This document shows, one piece after another, positions 18,361 through 26,004 of a DNA stretch of 64,000 bases (positions within the stretch are counted from its first letter, which is position 1; each line of letters opens with the position of its first letter). Under the pieces are notes generated by a model, which was not told the origin of the DNA, made no database searches, and was given only the letters and a program-made list of their open reading frames with translations. Both the position numbers and the translations under genes were made by a program. The stretch is taken from assembly GCF_032085515.1 (NCBI RefSeq), contig NZ_JASXSX010000005.1, positions 43,781 through 107,780 on the forward strand, written 5' to 3'. The DNA comes from Gleimia hominis (GTDB lineage Bacteria > Actinomycetota > Actinomycetes > Actinomycetales > Actinomycetaceae).

Positions 18361-18769
18361 TGGATTCCTTCCCAGTCCTGTTTTTCCACCACGTTATCAC
18401 CGCCCATGCGAATAAAATACCGCCGAGGTCGAAGAGGGCGTCAACCGGGTCGCCGTCGCGTCCAGGGATGAGCAGTGCTTGCACAATTTCTGAGGTTATT
18501 GCGTGAACCACGCTGAATCCCACCACCCATCCTGAGGGCAGGCGCGCAAGTAGGAGGGCGGCGGTTACAGCGGCAAAACTCGTTGCGTGGGCGACTTTGT
18601 CGAACCCGGGTTCCCCGGGTGCGGATGGGCCCGGTAAAGGTGTGAGCACTTGGCGGAGCATTGCCGCCAGCCCTTCGGTTGAGGGCGCGCCCGCAGGTGA
18701 ATACAGCAACCACACCTGGACCCCCAACAGGATCAGTGCGCACACTAACCACGGTTTACTTCTTTCCAT
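18341..18769 (-). CDS. VanZ-like family membrane protein
   Basis: A 142-residue protein with about four hydrophobic segments and the VanZ-type motifs DKVAHATSFA and GRDGDPVDALFDLGG. VanZ-like proteins are widespread small membrane proteins; only a few are tied to teicoplanin resistance, so no resistance is inferred. The ATG at 18769 directly precedes the first membrane segment; the open frame extends upstream to 18922 but that part is Arg-rich and unlike the family. Confidence 0.8.
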   Translation of the reverse strand: MERSKPWLVCALILLGVQVWLLYSPAGAPSTEGLAAMLRQVLTPLPGPSAPGEPGFDKVAHATSFAAVTAALLLARLPSGWVVGFSVVHAITSEIVQALLIPGRDGDPVDALFDLGGILFAWAVITWWKNRTGKESNAAGTR

Positions 18770-18857
18770 ACGTCTTATTTCACCGTGCAAACCCCAGCCT
18801 GTCCACCATCCCCAGTGCTTCGCGTGCTGCCGGGGCTTGTCGCGGCAACTTGAGCTT

Positions 18858-18882
18858 GCGGTACCATAGATGCTCGTACCGC
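18858..18882. promoter_or_regulatory. Inverted repeat in divergent promoter region
   Basis: GCGGTAC (18858-18864) and GTACCGC (18876-18882) form a perfect 7-bp inverted repeat with an 11-bp spacer, in the 174-bp gap between the minus-strand VanZ-like gene and the plus-strand symporter. It could be an operator or a hairpin; neither is proven. Confidence 0.35.
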
Positions 18883-18943
18883 TCGCGCCGCGCCTAACCC
18901 GTGGTGGCCGAGCAGAGCCCAAAACACAAGTGCAGAAAGAATC

Positions 18944-20191
18944 ATGGTGAAAACTTTTAGAAGGCTCCCGCTTTACGTCTGGATCCTGATCGCGATCGTG
19001 CTCGCCGTTATTTGCGGCCAGTTTTTCCCCACGGGGTTAGCGCGCGTGTTCTTCACATTCAACTCGATCTTTGGGACCTTCATCGGGTTCGCCATCCCAT
19101 TGATCATCATTGGCCTCGTCACGCCCGCGTTAGCAGAACTGGGTTCGGGCTCTGCGAAATGGATTTTGCTGACCACCGCAATAGCCTACGTTTCCACAAT
19201 GATTGCTGGCTTTGGAACGTGGGGCGTGAGCCACCTGGTGCTACCACCCTTTTTGCAAGGGCAAACAATAGGGGCGTTAGACGCCAGTGAACACCCCGAG
19301 CTAGAACCGTACTTCACTGTCGCGAACGCGCACTCAGGTGACGGCGTGGAAATTGTGGTCGCGCCCGTGATGGACGTGATGACCGCCCTCATTCTTGCGT
19401 TCGTAATCGGTATCGGCGTCTCACTGGTGCGCGGCACAGTAGTTAAAGAGGGGTTCCGCGAGTTTCGGGTAATCGTGGTCGCATTGGTAGAGAAGATCCT
19501 CATCCCCCTACTACCCCTCCATATTTTCGGTATCTTCATGAATCTAACCATGAGCGGAGACGCCACCCGGGTGATCAGTACGTTCCTCGCGGTCGTGGTG
19601 ATGACCTTCAGCTTGTGCATGCTGATCCTGCTGCTGCAATACGCCCTCGCCGGTGCGGTCGCGCACCGCAATCCCCTCAAAAGCTTGTGGGCAATGAAAG
19701 ACGCGTTCCTCACCGCGTTAGGTTCCTCCTCTTCAGCAGCCACAATTCCAGTAACCCTGGAATGCGCCCGGCGAAACGGCGTGTCAAAACCGGTGGCGTC
19801 CTTTGTTGTCCCGCTGTGCGCCACGATCCACCTTTCCGGTTCGGCCATTAAAATCACGGGCTTTTCGCTGGCTATCCTGTTTTTGACTGGCGGGCACACC
19901 GACTTCGCGTCTTATGCACCGTTCATTTTGATGCTCGGCGTGATGATGATTGCCGCGCCCGGCGTTCCCGGTGGGGCAATCGCCGCGGCAGCTGGCTTGC
20001 TGTCTTCCATGCTTGGCTTTAACGACGCGCAAGTGGGCCTAATGTTCGCTACCTACATTGCGTTGGATTCATTTGGAACCGCCACCAACGTGACCGGTGA
20101 CGGCGCAATCGCAATGATCATCGACCGCCTCGCCGGAAAACAATTGGGGGCGCACGCAGGTGGTGTTGATGATCACATGAAAGAAGCCTGA
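18944..20191 (+). CDS. Dicarboxylate/amino-acid:cation symporter (DAACS family)
   Basis: A 415-residue polytopic membrane protein with about eight membrane segments and two re-entrant regions. Signatures include the serine-rich GSSSSAATIPVTLE stretch (re-entrant hairpin 1), ATIHLSGSAIKI, and DSFGTATNVTGDGAIAMI corresponding to the ligand- and Na-binding NMDGT region (here NVTGD). Substrate is likely glutamate, aspartate, serine/threonine or a C4-dicarboxylate; sequence does not decide. It stands alone, divergent from the VanZ-like gene. Confidence 0.88.
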   Translation: MVKTFRRLPLYVWILIAIVLAVICGQFFPTGLARVFFTFNSIFGTFIGFAIPLIIIGLVTPALAELGSGSAKWILLTTAIAYVSTMIAGFGTWGVSHLVLPPFLQGQTIGALDASEHPELEPYFTVANAHSGDGVEIVVAPVMDVMTALILAFVIGIGVSLVRGTVVKEGFREFRVIVVALVEKILIPLLPLHIFGIFMNLTMSGDATRVISTFLAVVVMTFSLCMLILLLQYALAGAVAHRNPLKSLWAMKDAFLTALGSSSSAATIPVTLECARRNGVSKPVASFVVPLCATIHLSGSAIKITGFSLAILFLTGGHTDFASYAPFILMLGVMMIAAPGVPGGAIAAAAGLLSSMLGFNDAQVGLMFATYIALDSFGTATNVTGDGAIAMIIDRLAGKQLGAHAGGVDDHMKEA

Positions 20192-20267
20192 GGTATGCGG
20201 GCAAACAGGGCCGAGTAGATACCGATAGGATAGAAGCGGTTACAGCAGTAGGGGGAGTGAAAACACT

Positions 20268-20870
20268 GTGAGTTCCATTGATGACGAGTTCGAAAAAATC
20301 ATGGCTGGGATGGATGATGAGCTCAGCATGGACGACCCCGTTGACGAGTCTTTACACCTTGAGGGTGGGCGGCGATCGATCGCACTTGTGATGGCGCCAA
20401 TCCCTTCTGCACCAGGCGTGTCTGAACTGTTGGGCATGTACGGTATCAGTCGTTGGGTCGTGCCTCTCCAAGGCCAAGTGGCGCTGTACATGGACCTGGG
20501 AGAGGGATCGGACGCCGACGAGTTCGCATCCCTACTGGGCGAAGACCGGCCCATCCCAGAAGAGTGTGACAAGTTTGCGCGCATTATGAGCCGGCTTACG
20601 CGTTACGGTGCGGTAGCGATCACCTCAATTCTTAGTGAAGATGAAAACGAGGTCGCCGGATCGGTAGTGGCCCGACGCTATATAAATGGCGAACCGGAAG
20701 AAGTGATTCCGGCGGGCCTGTTGATAAACACTATGGACGAGCGGGCGGAAGACCTCCTGCTGGGCCGCACGAAACCTCAAGACTACGACGATGCCGTGAA
20801 CCCACAGGAGCGACCCGAATCACCAAAACGCGGATTTGGACGCCCATGGCGGCGCGGTGGCAGCAGCTGA
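20268..20870 (+). CDS. Conserved hypothetical protein upstream of SseB
   Basis: A 200-residue soluble protein I do not assign to a named family. The first 35 residues are acidic (DDEFEKIMAGMDDELSMDD). A central region, about 35-165, looks like a compact alpha/beta domain (ALVMAPIPSAPGVSELLGM, then VALYMDLGEG). The tail is basic and Gly/Arg-rich. GTG start with GGGGGAG upstream. A possible promoter -10 (TAGGAT) lies near 20226. It overlaps or abuts the SseB-family gene, so the two probably act together, but no function can be inferred. Confidence 0.7.
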   Translation: MSSIDDEFEKIMAGMDDELSMDDPVDESLHLEGGRRSIALVMAPIPSAPGVSELLGMYGISRWVVPLQGQVALYMDLGEGSDADEFASLLGEDRPIPEECDKFARIMSRLTRYGAVAITSILSEDENEVAGSVVARRYINGEPEEVIPAGLLINTMDERAEDLLLGRTKPQDYDDAVNPQERPESPKRGFGRPWRRGGSS

Positions 20871-21652
20871 TGGCGCATTCACTGGAGCAACTGCAGCGTA
20901 GACTCTCCCAGCGCGTAGACACCACGGACCGGGGTGAGGTCCTACCTGAAACTAAAGCAGCACTGCAGCAGGTGGACGCTGGGCAGCGGTTAAAACAGTT
21001 AGTGCACGCAGTGCAGAAGGAACGGTTAATTGCTGCTGCCGTAGTTGAAGCAAGTCCGGAAGGCTGCGATGGAGGTGCCGGCGCAGTTAAGACAGAAAGT
21101 GGGTGGGTGCTTGCCGGGTTCACCAGCGCTGATGCGCTCGCCAGGTGGGATAGTACCGCCCGGCCGGTTCCCGTCCCCGGCCCGCAGCACGCGCTCTTAG
21201 CTTGCGCCCAGTACGGCTCGCGCCTGATCATCGATCCGACCCCGGCAGATTCAACTCCTGCGGCCGGGGCAACTGCAGCGCAGGCAAACGCATCTTTTCC
21301 GCACACTGATTCAAAAACGGAGGACAACCATGCAGCCGCGCCAGCAAGTGAGCAGACGCCGGCGGTACGGCTTCCGCGGCCCGCGGTGATTGCCCTTGCG
21401 CACGGGGACGTGTGGTTACCCCCGTGGGAAGATGACGAGTTACGCAATGCGCTGCAAACCCGCGTGGGCGCTCAAGCCCGCGTTCAGCTGCGTCCCAGTG
21501 GTGGGCAAACGCAGGTGATTGAAGTGGGTTTTACCGCTGAAGTTAGACGGGCTCAGGTTGTGCGCGTCCTCAACGAGCTTGCGGCGGAACCACGGTTGCG
21601 GGTGGCAGCCGAAACGGTGCAGTTTCAACCCACCGTCGTGAACGTGGCCTAG
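20870..21652 (+). CDS. SseB-family protein
   Basis: About 260 residues. The N-terminal part has the SseB pattern: KQLVHAVQKERLIAAAVVE, then GFTSADALARWDSTARPVPV and RLIIDPT. A low-complexity linker (about 120-165) precedes a second conserved part. SseB-type domains occur in many actinobacteria next to infC but their role is unclear. A TGATG overlap with the preceding gene suggests the ATG at 20870; an ATG eight codons upstream (20846) is also possible. Confidence 0.75.
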   Translation: MAHSLEQLQRRLSQRVDTTDRGEVLPETKAALQQVDAGQRLKQLVHAVQKERLIAAAVVEASPEGCDGGAGAVKTESGWVLAGFTSADALARWDSTARPVPVPGPQHALLACAQYGSRLIIDPTPADSTPAAGATAAQANASFPHTDSKTEDNHAAAPASEQTPAVRLPRPAVIALAHGDVWLPPWEDDELRNALQTRVGAQARVQLRPSGGQTQVIEVGFTAEVRRAQVVRVLNELAAEPRLRVAAETVQFQPTVVNVA

Positions 21653-21895
21653 CACGACGCGACTTGGTGTGCGCAATCTCATGTACCACCAGAAGGAGCG
21701 CACTGTTTTTGCTCGCGTGGGTTTGCTAAACTAGAGCGCGTACATGTCAGGGTCACCTGATTAACGTGTCGCCAGACACAACAACGGCCAATCGGCCGGC
21801 CAATAAGTAAGCGGAGTAATCCCACCTTGGGTTCCCCTGGACCATCTCGGTTCGGCAGAGTAGGAAACGGGTTAGCAAGCGTTTTTGCGCGTGTT

Positions 21896-21952
21896 ATGTG
21901 GGTCTTCGCTGAGAATGCGAAGACCTTCTTCGTGTTCATAGGGAAACTATGA
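21896..21952 (+). CDS. Possible 18-codon leader peptide upstream of infC
   Basis: ATG at 21896 opens an 18-codon ORF rich in Phe (MWVFAENAKTFF at its start) that runs through both arms of the 21901-21925 hairpin and stops with TGA at 21950. It is in the same frame as infC, 12 nt upstream of the infC start codon. No strong ribosome-binding site precedes it. Translation would disrupt the hairpin, so it could act in attenuation; it may also be fortuitous. Confidence 0.35.
   Translation: MWVFAENAKTFFVFIGKL
21901..21925 (+). terminator. Attenuator-like hairpin in infC leader
   Basis: GGTCTTCGC (21901-21909), a 7-nt loop and GCGAAGACC (21917-21925) make a perfect 9-bp stem followed by TTCTTCGTGTT. 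It lies about 40 nt before the infC start and looks like an intrinsic terminator with a weak U-tract, suited to regulating infC-rpmI-rplT. Confidence 0.55.
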
Positions 21953-21964
21953 AAGGAAGTTCTC

Positions 21965-22567
21965 ATCAAGGAACCTCGCGTCAATGACCGCATACGAGTT
22001 CCCGAGGTGCGCCTCGTGGGACCAGAAGGTGAACAAGTTGGTGTCGTCCGAGTGGAAGACGCCCTCAGACTTGCCGAGGAGGCGGGACTCGACCTCGTCG
22101 AGGTAGCCCCCAAAGCCCATCCGCCCGTAACGCGCCTGATGGACTACGGTAAGTACAAGTACGAAGCTGCTCAGAAAGCACGTGACGCGCGACGTAATCA
22201 AGCCAACACGGTGTTGAAGGAAATCCGTTTCCGCCTCAAGATCGACGACCACGATTACGAAACGAAAAAAGGCCATGTTGAGCGCTTCCTAAACGGTGGC
22301 GACAAAGTTAAAGTCATGATCATGTTCCGCGGGCGCGAACAGTCCCGCCCAGAAATGGGTGTGCGCCTACTGGAACGCCTGGCGGAAGACGTGCACGAAC
22401 TGGGCACAGTGGAATCACGCCCCCGCCAAGACGGCCGCAACATGACGATGGTGCTGGCCCCGACCCGTAAAAAGTCGGAAGCGAAAAGCGAACAGCGTAA
22501 ACGCCGGGAGGCGCAGCGGCAGCAACGCCGTAACCGCCAGGCCGAACGCTCCGCTAAGAACGCGTAA
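21965..22567 (+). CDS. infC: Translation initiation factor IF-3 with AUC start codon
   Basis: A 200-residue IF-3: N-domain beginning KEPRVNDRIRVPEVRL, linker, and C-domain (VKVMIMFRGREQSRPEMG), then a basic tail. IF-3 binds the 30S subunit and checks start codons. The reading frame has a TGA at 21950 and no ATG, GTG or TTG until a GTG at 22007, which would cut off conserved residues. The ATC at 21965 lies five bases after AAAGGAAG and gives exactly the expected N-terminus. IF-3 genes in other bacteria use AUU/AUC starts for self-regulation, so AUC is the best call. Confidence 0.93.
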   Translation: MKEPRVNDRIRVPEVRLVGPEGEQVGVVRVEDALRLAEEAGLDLVEVAPKAHPPVTRLMDYGKYKYEAAQKARDARRNQANTVLKEIRFRLKIDDHDYETKKGHVERFLNGGDKVKVMIMFRGREQSRPEMGVRLLERLAEDVHELGTVESRPRQDGRNMTMVLAPTRKKSEAKSEQRKRREAQRQQRRNRQAERSAKNA

Positions 22568-22612
22568 AGACCAACGTTTACGCACGACAATCACTAGTTG
22601 AGGATTAGATAA

Positions 22613-22807
22613 ATGCCAAAGATGAAGACGCACTCCGGTGCTAAAAAGCGTTTCCGTGTAACCGGTAGTGGCAAGCTCATGCGTGAGCGGGCAGGGAAAC
22701 GTCACCTGCTGGAGCACAAGTCATCTCGCCGTAAGCGTCGCCTATCTCGCGACCAGGTTGTACACAGCGCAAATCTAAAGCAGGCTAACCGTCTACTAGG
22801 ACGCTAA
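22613..22807 (+). CDS. rpmI: 50S ribosomal protein L35
   Basis: A 64-residue, highly basic protein with the L35 pattern MPKMKTHSGAKKRFRVTGSGK and the ending VHSANLKQANRLLGR. It sits 45 bp after infC in the universal infC-rpmI-rplT order, so it shares the infC leader control. Confidence 0.97.
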   Translation: MPKMKTHSGAKKRFRVTGSGKLMRERAGKRHLLEHKSSRRKRRLSRDQVVHSANLKQANRLLGR

Positions 22808-22848
22808 AGCAACTGCTGGGAACCAGAGTTTTAAGGAGACTATAAGAG

Positions 22849-23232
22849 ATGGCACGTGTAAAAAGGTCCGTGAACGCACGCAAGAAGCGTCGCAAAGTAC
22901 TGGAACAAGCGTCGGGCTACCGGGGGCAGCGTTCCCGGCTGTACCGCAAAGCTAAAGAGCAGGTTACACACTCATTTGTGTACTCTTACCGCGATCGTCG
23001 TACCAAGAAACGCGAATTCCGCAAACTGTGGATTCAGCGTATCAACGCGGCAGCACGCCAAAACGGGATGACCTACAACCGCTTCATGCAGGGCCTGAAC
23101 CTGGCGGGCATTGAGGTTGACCGGCGGATGCTCGCTGACCTAGCGGTAAACGACGCGACCGCATTCACCGCGTTAGTGGAATCGGCCAAGGCAGCACTGC
23201 CCGAAGACATTAACGCTCCCGCAGCGAAATAG
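22849..23232 (+). CDS. rplT: 50S ribosomal protein L20
   Basis: A 127-residue protein with the L20 N-terminal helix MARVKRSVNARKKRRKVLEQ and RNA-binding core YRDRRTKKREFRKLWIQRIN. L20 is an early 50S assembly protein and in several bacteria represses its own operon through the infC leader; whether that happens here is not visible. An AAGGAG ribosome-binding site precedes the ATG. Confidence 0.97.
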   Translation: MARVKRSVNARKKRRKVLEQASGYRGQRSRLYRKAKEQVTHSFVYSYRDRRTKKREFRKLWIQRINAAARQNGMTYNRFMQGLNLAGIEVDRRMLADLAVNDATAFTALVESAKAALPEDINAPAAK

Positions 23233-23241
23233 CGAGGAAAG

Positions 23242-24171
23242 TTGAGTTCGACTGGGAACCAGTCGGCCAGGCGCCCGGCTATTCTAGCTAACCCCAACTC
23301 GGATCGAATCCGGGAGGTAGCTCGACTAGCCGGGCGTTCTGCACGCCGACGCGCAGGACGAGTACTAGTAGAAGGCCCCCAAGCGGTACGCGAAGCATTG
23401 CGGTTTTGTGGCCGCGACCTCAAAGACGTGTATCTCAGCTCGACCGCGATGGAACGCGACTTTGAACTAACCCAGCTGGCGCGCACAAAAACCCGGTGGG
23501 TACACGAAGTCACCGACGAAGTATCGAACGCGATATCTAAAGACGCTCAAGGCGTTAGCGCGGTCGTAGAGGACTTCAGAACCGATGGACTACCCCGCGT
23601 GGACTGGTCATTCGTGATGATTCTCGCTGGAATTCAAGACCCCGGAAATGTGGGCACCATGATTCGCATCGCGGATGCCGCGGGGGCGGATGCGGTGCTG
23701 GCATGCTCTGGAACCGCAGACGTGTCTTCCCCGAAAGTGGTGCGCGCCTCCGCCGGTTCCGTATTCCACTTACCCACCGTCGTGAACGTGTCATTCGAAG
23801 ATGCGGCGCAGTGGGCGCACGCGCGCAACATGACGGTGTTGGGCGCAGATGGACGTGGCTCAACCGATTTGTTCGACGCAGAGCTGGGTGGAGAAGCAGT
23901 GGATTTAGCCGCGCCGACCGCCTGGGTTTTCGGCAATGAGGCACATGGATTCGCCCAAGTGGAAACCGGTGCGATCGACCACCTGGTGGCAATCCCACTG
24001 GCCGGGCACGCGGAATCACTGAACGTGTCCGCAGCCGCCGCCGTGTGCATGTTCGCGTCCGCCCGGATGCGCCGGCTCGTGGGAGGCATCGCCGGGCCAC
24101 GAGTGGGCGGCGATGGACCCGGAGCAGGAGGCTCAGATGGGGCGCCAGTGGGAGGCTCAGATGGGGCGTGA
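23242..24171 (+). CDS. TrmH/SpoU-family rRNA 2'-O-methyltransferase
   Basis: A 309-residue SPOUT methyltransferase. The N-terminal substrate-binding domain has RRRAGRVLVEGPQAVREAL; the knotted domain has ILAGIQDPGNVGTMIRIADA, VFGNEAHGF and IPLAGHAESLNVSAAAAVC, the three SpoU motifs. It likely methylates a ribose in 23S rRNA. The start is TTG at 23242 with GAGGAAAG just upstream, 9 bp after rplT. The C-terminal 20 residues are Gly/Asp-rich and encoded by a short duplication shared with the thiL start region. Confidence 0.88.
   Translation: MSSTGNQSARRPAILANPNSDRIREVARLAGRSARRRAGRVLVEGPQAVREALRFCGRDLKDVYLSSTAMERDFELTQLARTKTRWVHEVTDEVSNAISKDAQGVSAVVEDFRTDGLPRVDWSFVMILAGIQDPGNVGTMIRIADAAGADAVLACSGTADVSSPKVVRASAGSVFHLPTVVNVSFEDAAQWAHARNMTVLGADGRGSTDLFDAELGGEAVDLAAPTAWVFGNEAHGFAQVETGAIDHLVAIPLAGHAESLNVSAAAAVCMFASARMRRLVGGIAGPRVGGDGPGAGGSDGAPVGGSDGA
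24126..24168 (+). repeat. Duplicated ribosome-binding site and start codon of thiL
   Basis: A 24-bp unit containing GGAGGCTCAGATGGGGCG occurs twice in direct repeat. Each copy holds a strong Shine-Dalgarno sequence five bases ahead of an ATG, at 24137 and 24161, both in frame with thiL. The same DNA, read in another frame, encodes the repeated GGSDGA tail of the upstream methyltransferase. Confidence 0.8.
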
Positions 24172-25132
24172 GGACGCACTAATCGCCGCGATGCGCCGCC
24201 ACCTGCCAGTAGGAGAACGCACCCTCATCGGTTCCGGCGACGACTGCGCTTCAATCGCGGCGCCCGAGCAGCGGTTCATCGTCACTACAGATGCGATTGT
24301 AGAAAATGAGCATTTCACGTTGGAATGGTCCTCGTTTCATGACGTGGGTCGGCGTGCAGCAGCGCAGAACCTCGCGGATATAGCAGCCCAAGGGGGGCGG
24401 GCAAGTGCCCTGGTGGTCGCGCTAGTGATGCCACCCTACGTGTCCGACGAGCAGGTGGTGGATCTCGTCACTGGTTTTGGCCAGGAAGTGTCGTGCACAC
24501 GCGCAGGGGTTGTTGGCGGTGACGTGACCGCCGGGTCGCAACTGGTTGTGTCCGTAACCGCCTTGGGTTATACGCCGTATGGCGACGTGCAGCGCGGCAA
24601 CGCGCAGGTGGGGGACGTGGTTGCGATTTGCGGTACCCTCGGGTTTTCGTACGTCGGCTACCAGCTGCTAAAGACGGGGCAGGTACCGGGGACTTTGCGC
24701 ACCAGTGAGGTACAGCCAACCTTGGCGCCGTACGTGGATACGTACCGGGCCCCGCACCCACCGTATGAGGCCGGTGTGCTTGCCGCGCAGGCGGGGGCGC
24801 ACGCGATGATGGATATTTCGGACGGCCTGTCCACGGACGCCAAACGCATGGCGGATGCGTCCGCGGTTACGCTCGCGTTCGTCGGCACGCAGCTGAGGGG
24901 CTTTTCGCGTCAGCTTAAACCGGGGGCGGAAGCAGCCGGGGTTGATCCGTGGGAATGCGTGCTGAATGGGGGTGAAGACCACTCGCTGCTGGCCTGCTTC
25001 CCACCCGAGAGCACGCTGCCAGACGGCTTTCAGGTAGTGGGCCGGGTTGAGGAAAGCGCTGAGGGAGGAGCGGTTACGCTGGACGGGCGGCCGGTAGCGG
25101 AAGCCGGGTGGGATCACCTCTCTGAACGCTAA
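24161..25132 (+). CDS. thiL: ThiL, thiamine-monophosphate kinase
   Basis: A protein of about 323 residues that phosphorylates thiamine monophosphate to the cofactor thiamine diphosphate. Motifs include GSGDDCASIA, the metal-binding VTTDAIVENEHF, the AAQNLADIAAQGG helix, GVVGGDVTAGSQ and MMDISDGLSTDAKRMA. Three in-frame ATGs (24113, 24137, 24161) are possible; the last two each have a perfect ribosome-binding site. The last is used here because it overlaps the upstream stop (24169-24171) most economically. No other thiamine genes are nearby. Confidence 0.92.
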   Translation: MGREDALIAAMRRHLPVGERTLIGSGDDCASIAAPEQRFIVTTDAIVENEHFTLEWSSFHDVGRRAAAQNLADIAAQGGRASALVVALVMPPYVSDEQVVDLVTGFGQEVSCTRAGVVGGDVTAGSQLVVSVTALGYTPYGDVQRGNAQVGDVVAICGTLGFSYVGYQLLKTGQVPGTLRTSEVQPTLAPYVDTYRAPHPPYEAGVLAAQAGAHAMMDISDGLSTDAKRMADASAVTLAFVGTQLRGFSRQLKPGAEAAGVDPWECVLNGGEDHSLLACFPPESTLPDGFQVVGRVEESAEGGAVTLDGRPVAEAGWDHLSER

Positions 25133-25134
25133 GC

Positions 25135-25267
25135 GCGATGTTCCCGCCGTGAGTGCTTAGGTTTGAAACGGCGATGTTTCCGCCGTGAGTGCTCAGGTTT
25201 GAAACGGCGATGCTTCCGCCGCACGCGCTCAGGTTTGAAACCGTGATGTTCCCGCCGCGAACGCTTA
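25135..25267. repeat. 36-bp tandem repeat after thiL
   Basis: Three full units of exactly 36 bp start at 25135, 25171 and 25207, followed by a 25-bp partial unit at 25243. Units begin GCGATGTT, contain CCGCCGTGAGTGCT and end AGGTTTGAAACG; a few substitutions accumulate along the array. It begins two bases after the thiL stop. Units are contiguous with no spacers, so this is not a CRISPR array. Confidence 0.92.
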
Positions 25268-25291
25268 CCCTCGAACTAGTTTGGGCATGCG

Positions 25292-25320
25292 AAAAGACCC
25301 CGCGATGAGCGGGGTCTTTT
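25292..25320. terminator. Bidirectional terminator between thiL and rpmB
   Basis: AAAAGACCCCGC (25292-25303), loop GATGA and GCGGGGTCTTTT (25309-25320) form a perfect 12-bp stem with A-tract and U-tract on the two sides. It can terminate both the plus-strand thiL transcript and the minus-strand rpmB transcript, which converge here. Confidence 0.9.
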
Positions 25321-25339
25321 CGTTTAAGAACGCGTTTAC

Positions 25340-25531
25340 TTAGGCAGGACGCTGAATGCGTTCGCTCTTAATGCAGGTGGTGCACACGTTGAGACGCTTA
25401 GGCGTCCCGTTAACGATCGCGCGCACACGCTGAATATTGGGGTTCCAACGACGGTTCGTCCGCACGTGGGAGTGCGAAACGCTCTTGCCGAAGCCCGGAC
25501 CCTTGCCACACACGTCGCACTTTGAAGCCAC
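25340..25531 (-). CDS. rpmB: 50S ribosomal protein L28
   Basis: A 63-residue L28 with N-terminal MASKCDVCGKGPGFGKSVSH and the core RTNRRWNPNIQ. It carries two Cys pairs (CDVC and CTTC), so this is the zinc-binding form of L28. GGAG lies upstream of the ATG. It is monocistronic and convergent with thiL. Confidence 0.96.
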   Translation of the reverse strand: MASKCDVCGKGPGFGKSVSHSHVRTNRRWNPNIQRVRAIVNGTPKRLNVCTTCIKSERIQRPA

Positions 25532-26004
25532 GGTCGTATCTCCGATTCTTATTAGCTTACTTTCCTACATGAGCGACAGACCACGTGGGTCCACCACCCA
25601 CCCGCCCGGCACGTACAGCCGCTGCAGGCAACTTGATTAGTATAACTCAAGCGTGTGCGTGCAGCTAGCTCGAACCCGTCTTTTCAGTGTCGGGTTGAGC
25701 ACAGTCGCGCAGCAGGTAGTTCGCCCTTTTCTTTTTCGCCTGAGGACTCAGGATACTCAAAGCCGGCCGGGCTCGCGTACAGTCGCTCGGGCCTCAGGAA
25801 AAATGCGGAAAAACCTGGTCCTAAAGGACTAAACCCGACCTGCAAGCTAGTGTTATGTAACCCCCGTGAAAACGCTCGAGAAACCATTGTGACCTGGCGG
25901 AAGTTAAAGAAACGACTAGACTATTTGGGTGACGCAAATAACACAGTGGGACGCGTCTTCTCGGTTGTAAAAATAGGCCCAATGAAGCTCCTAGGAAGGT
26001 CTGA
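25532..26004. promoter_or_regulatory. Intergenic region upstream of rpmB and the alpha-galactoside operon
   Basis: About 470 bp between divergent genes. It holds the rpmB promoter region on the minus strand, a small CCTGA/TCAGG hairpin at 25739-25752, a TCCT/AGGA palindrome near 25818, and a GAAAACGCTCGAG element near 25868 that vaguely resembles a LacI-family operator. The frame open from 25655 to 26008 lacks family features and is not counted as a gene. No clear promoter is visible; AGGAAGG precedes the downstream ATG. Confidence 0.4.

Larger units (their letters stand above)
21653..21964 (+). promoter_or_regulatory. Long infC leader region
   Basis: This 312-bp gap holds a possible -10 TAAACT at 21727-21732 with only a weak -35, then a leader of about 225 nt. 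It contains a GGCC-rich palindromic patch near 21786-21802, an 18-codon ORF (21896-21952), a terminator-like hairpin (21901-21925) and the infC ribosome-binding site. Long leaders ahead of infC-rpmI-rplT are usual sites of feedback control. Confidence 0.6.

Noticed and set aside
18341..18769. Glycopeptide-resistance VanZ
   Set aside because: Only the broad VanZ-like membrane family is supported; there are no vanH, vanA or vanX genes nearby.
22007..22567. IF-3 starting at GTG 22007
   Set aside because: It would remove the conserved NDRIRVPEV segment and has no ribosome-binding site, while ATC 21965 has a strong one.
25135..25267. Possible CRISPR array
   Set aside because: Units are directly contiguous with no spacers, and no cas genes are present.
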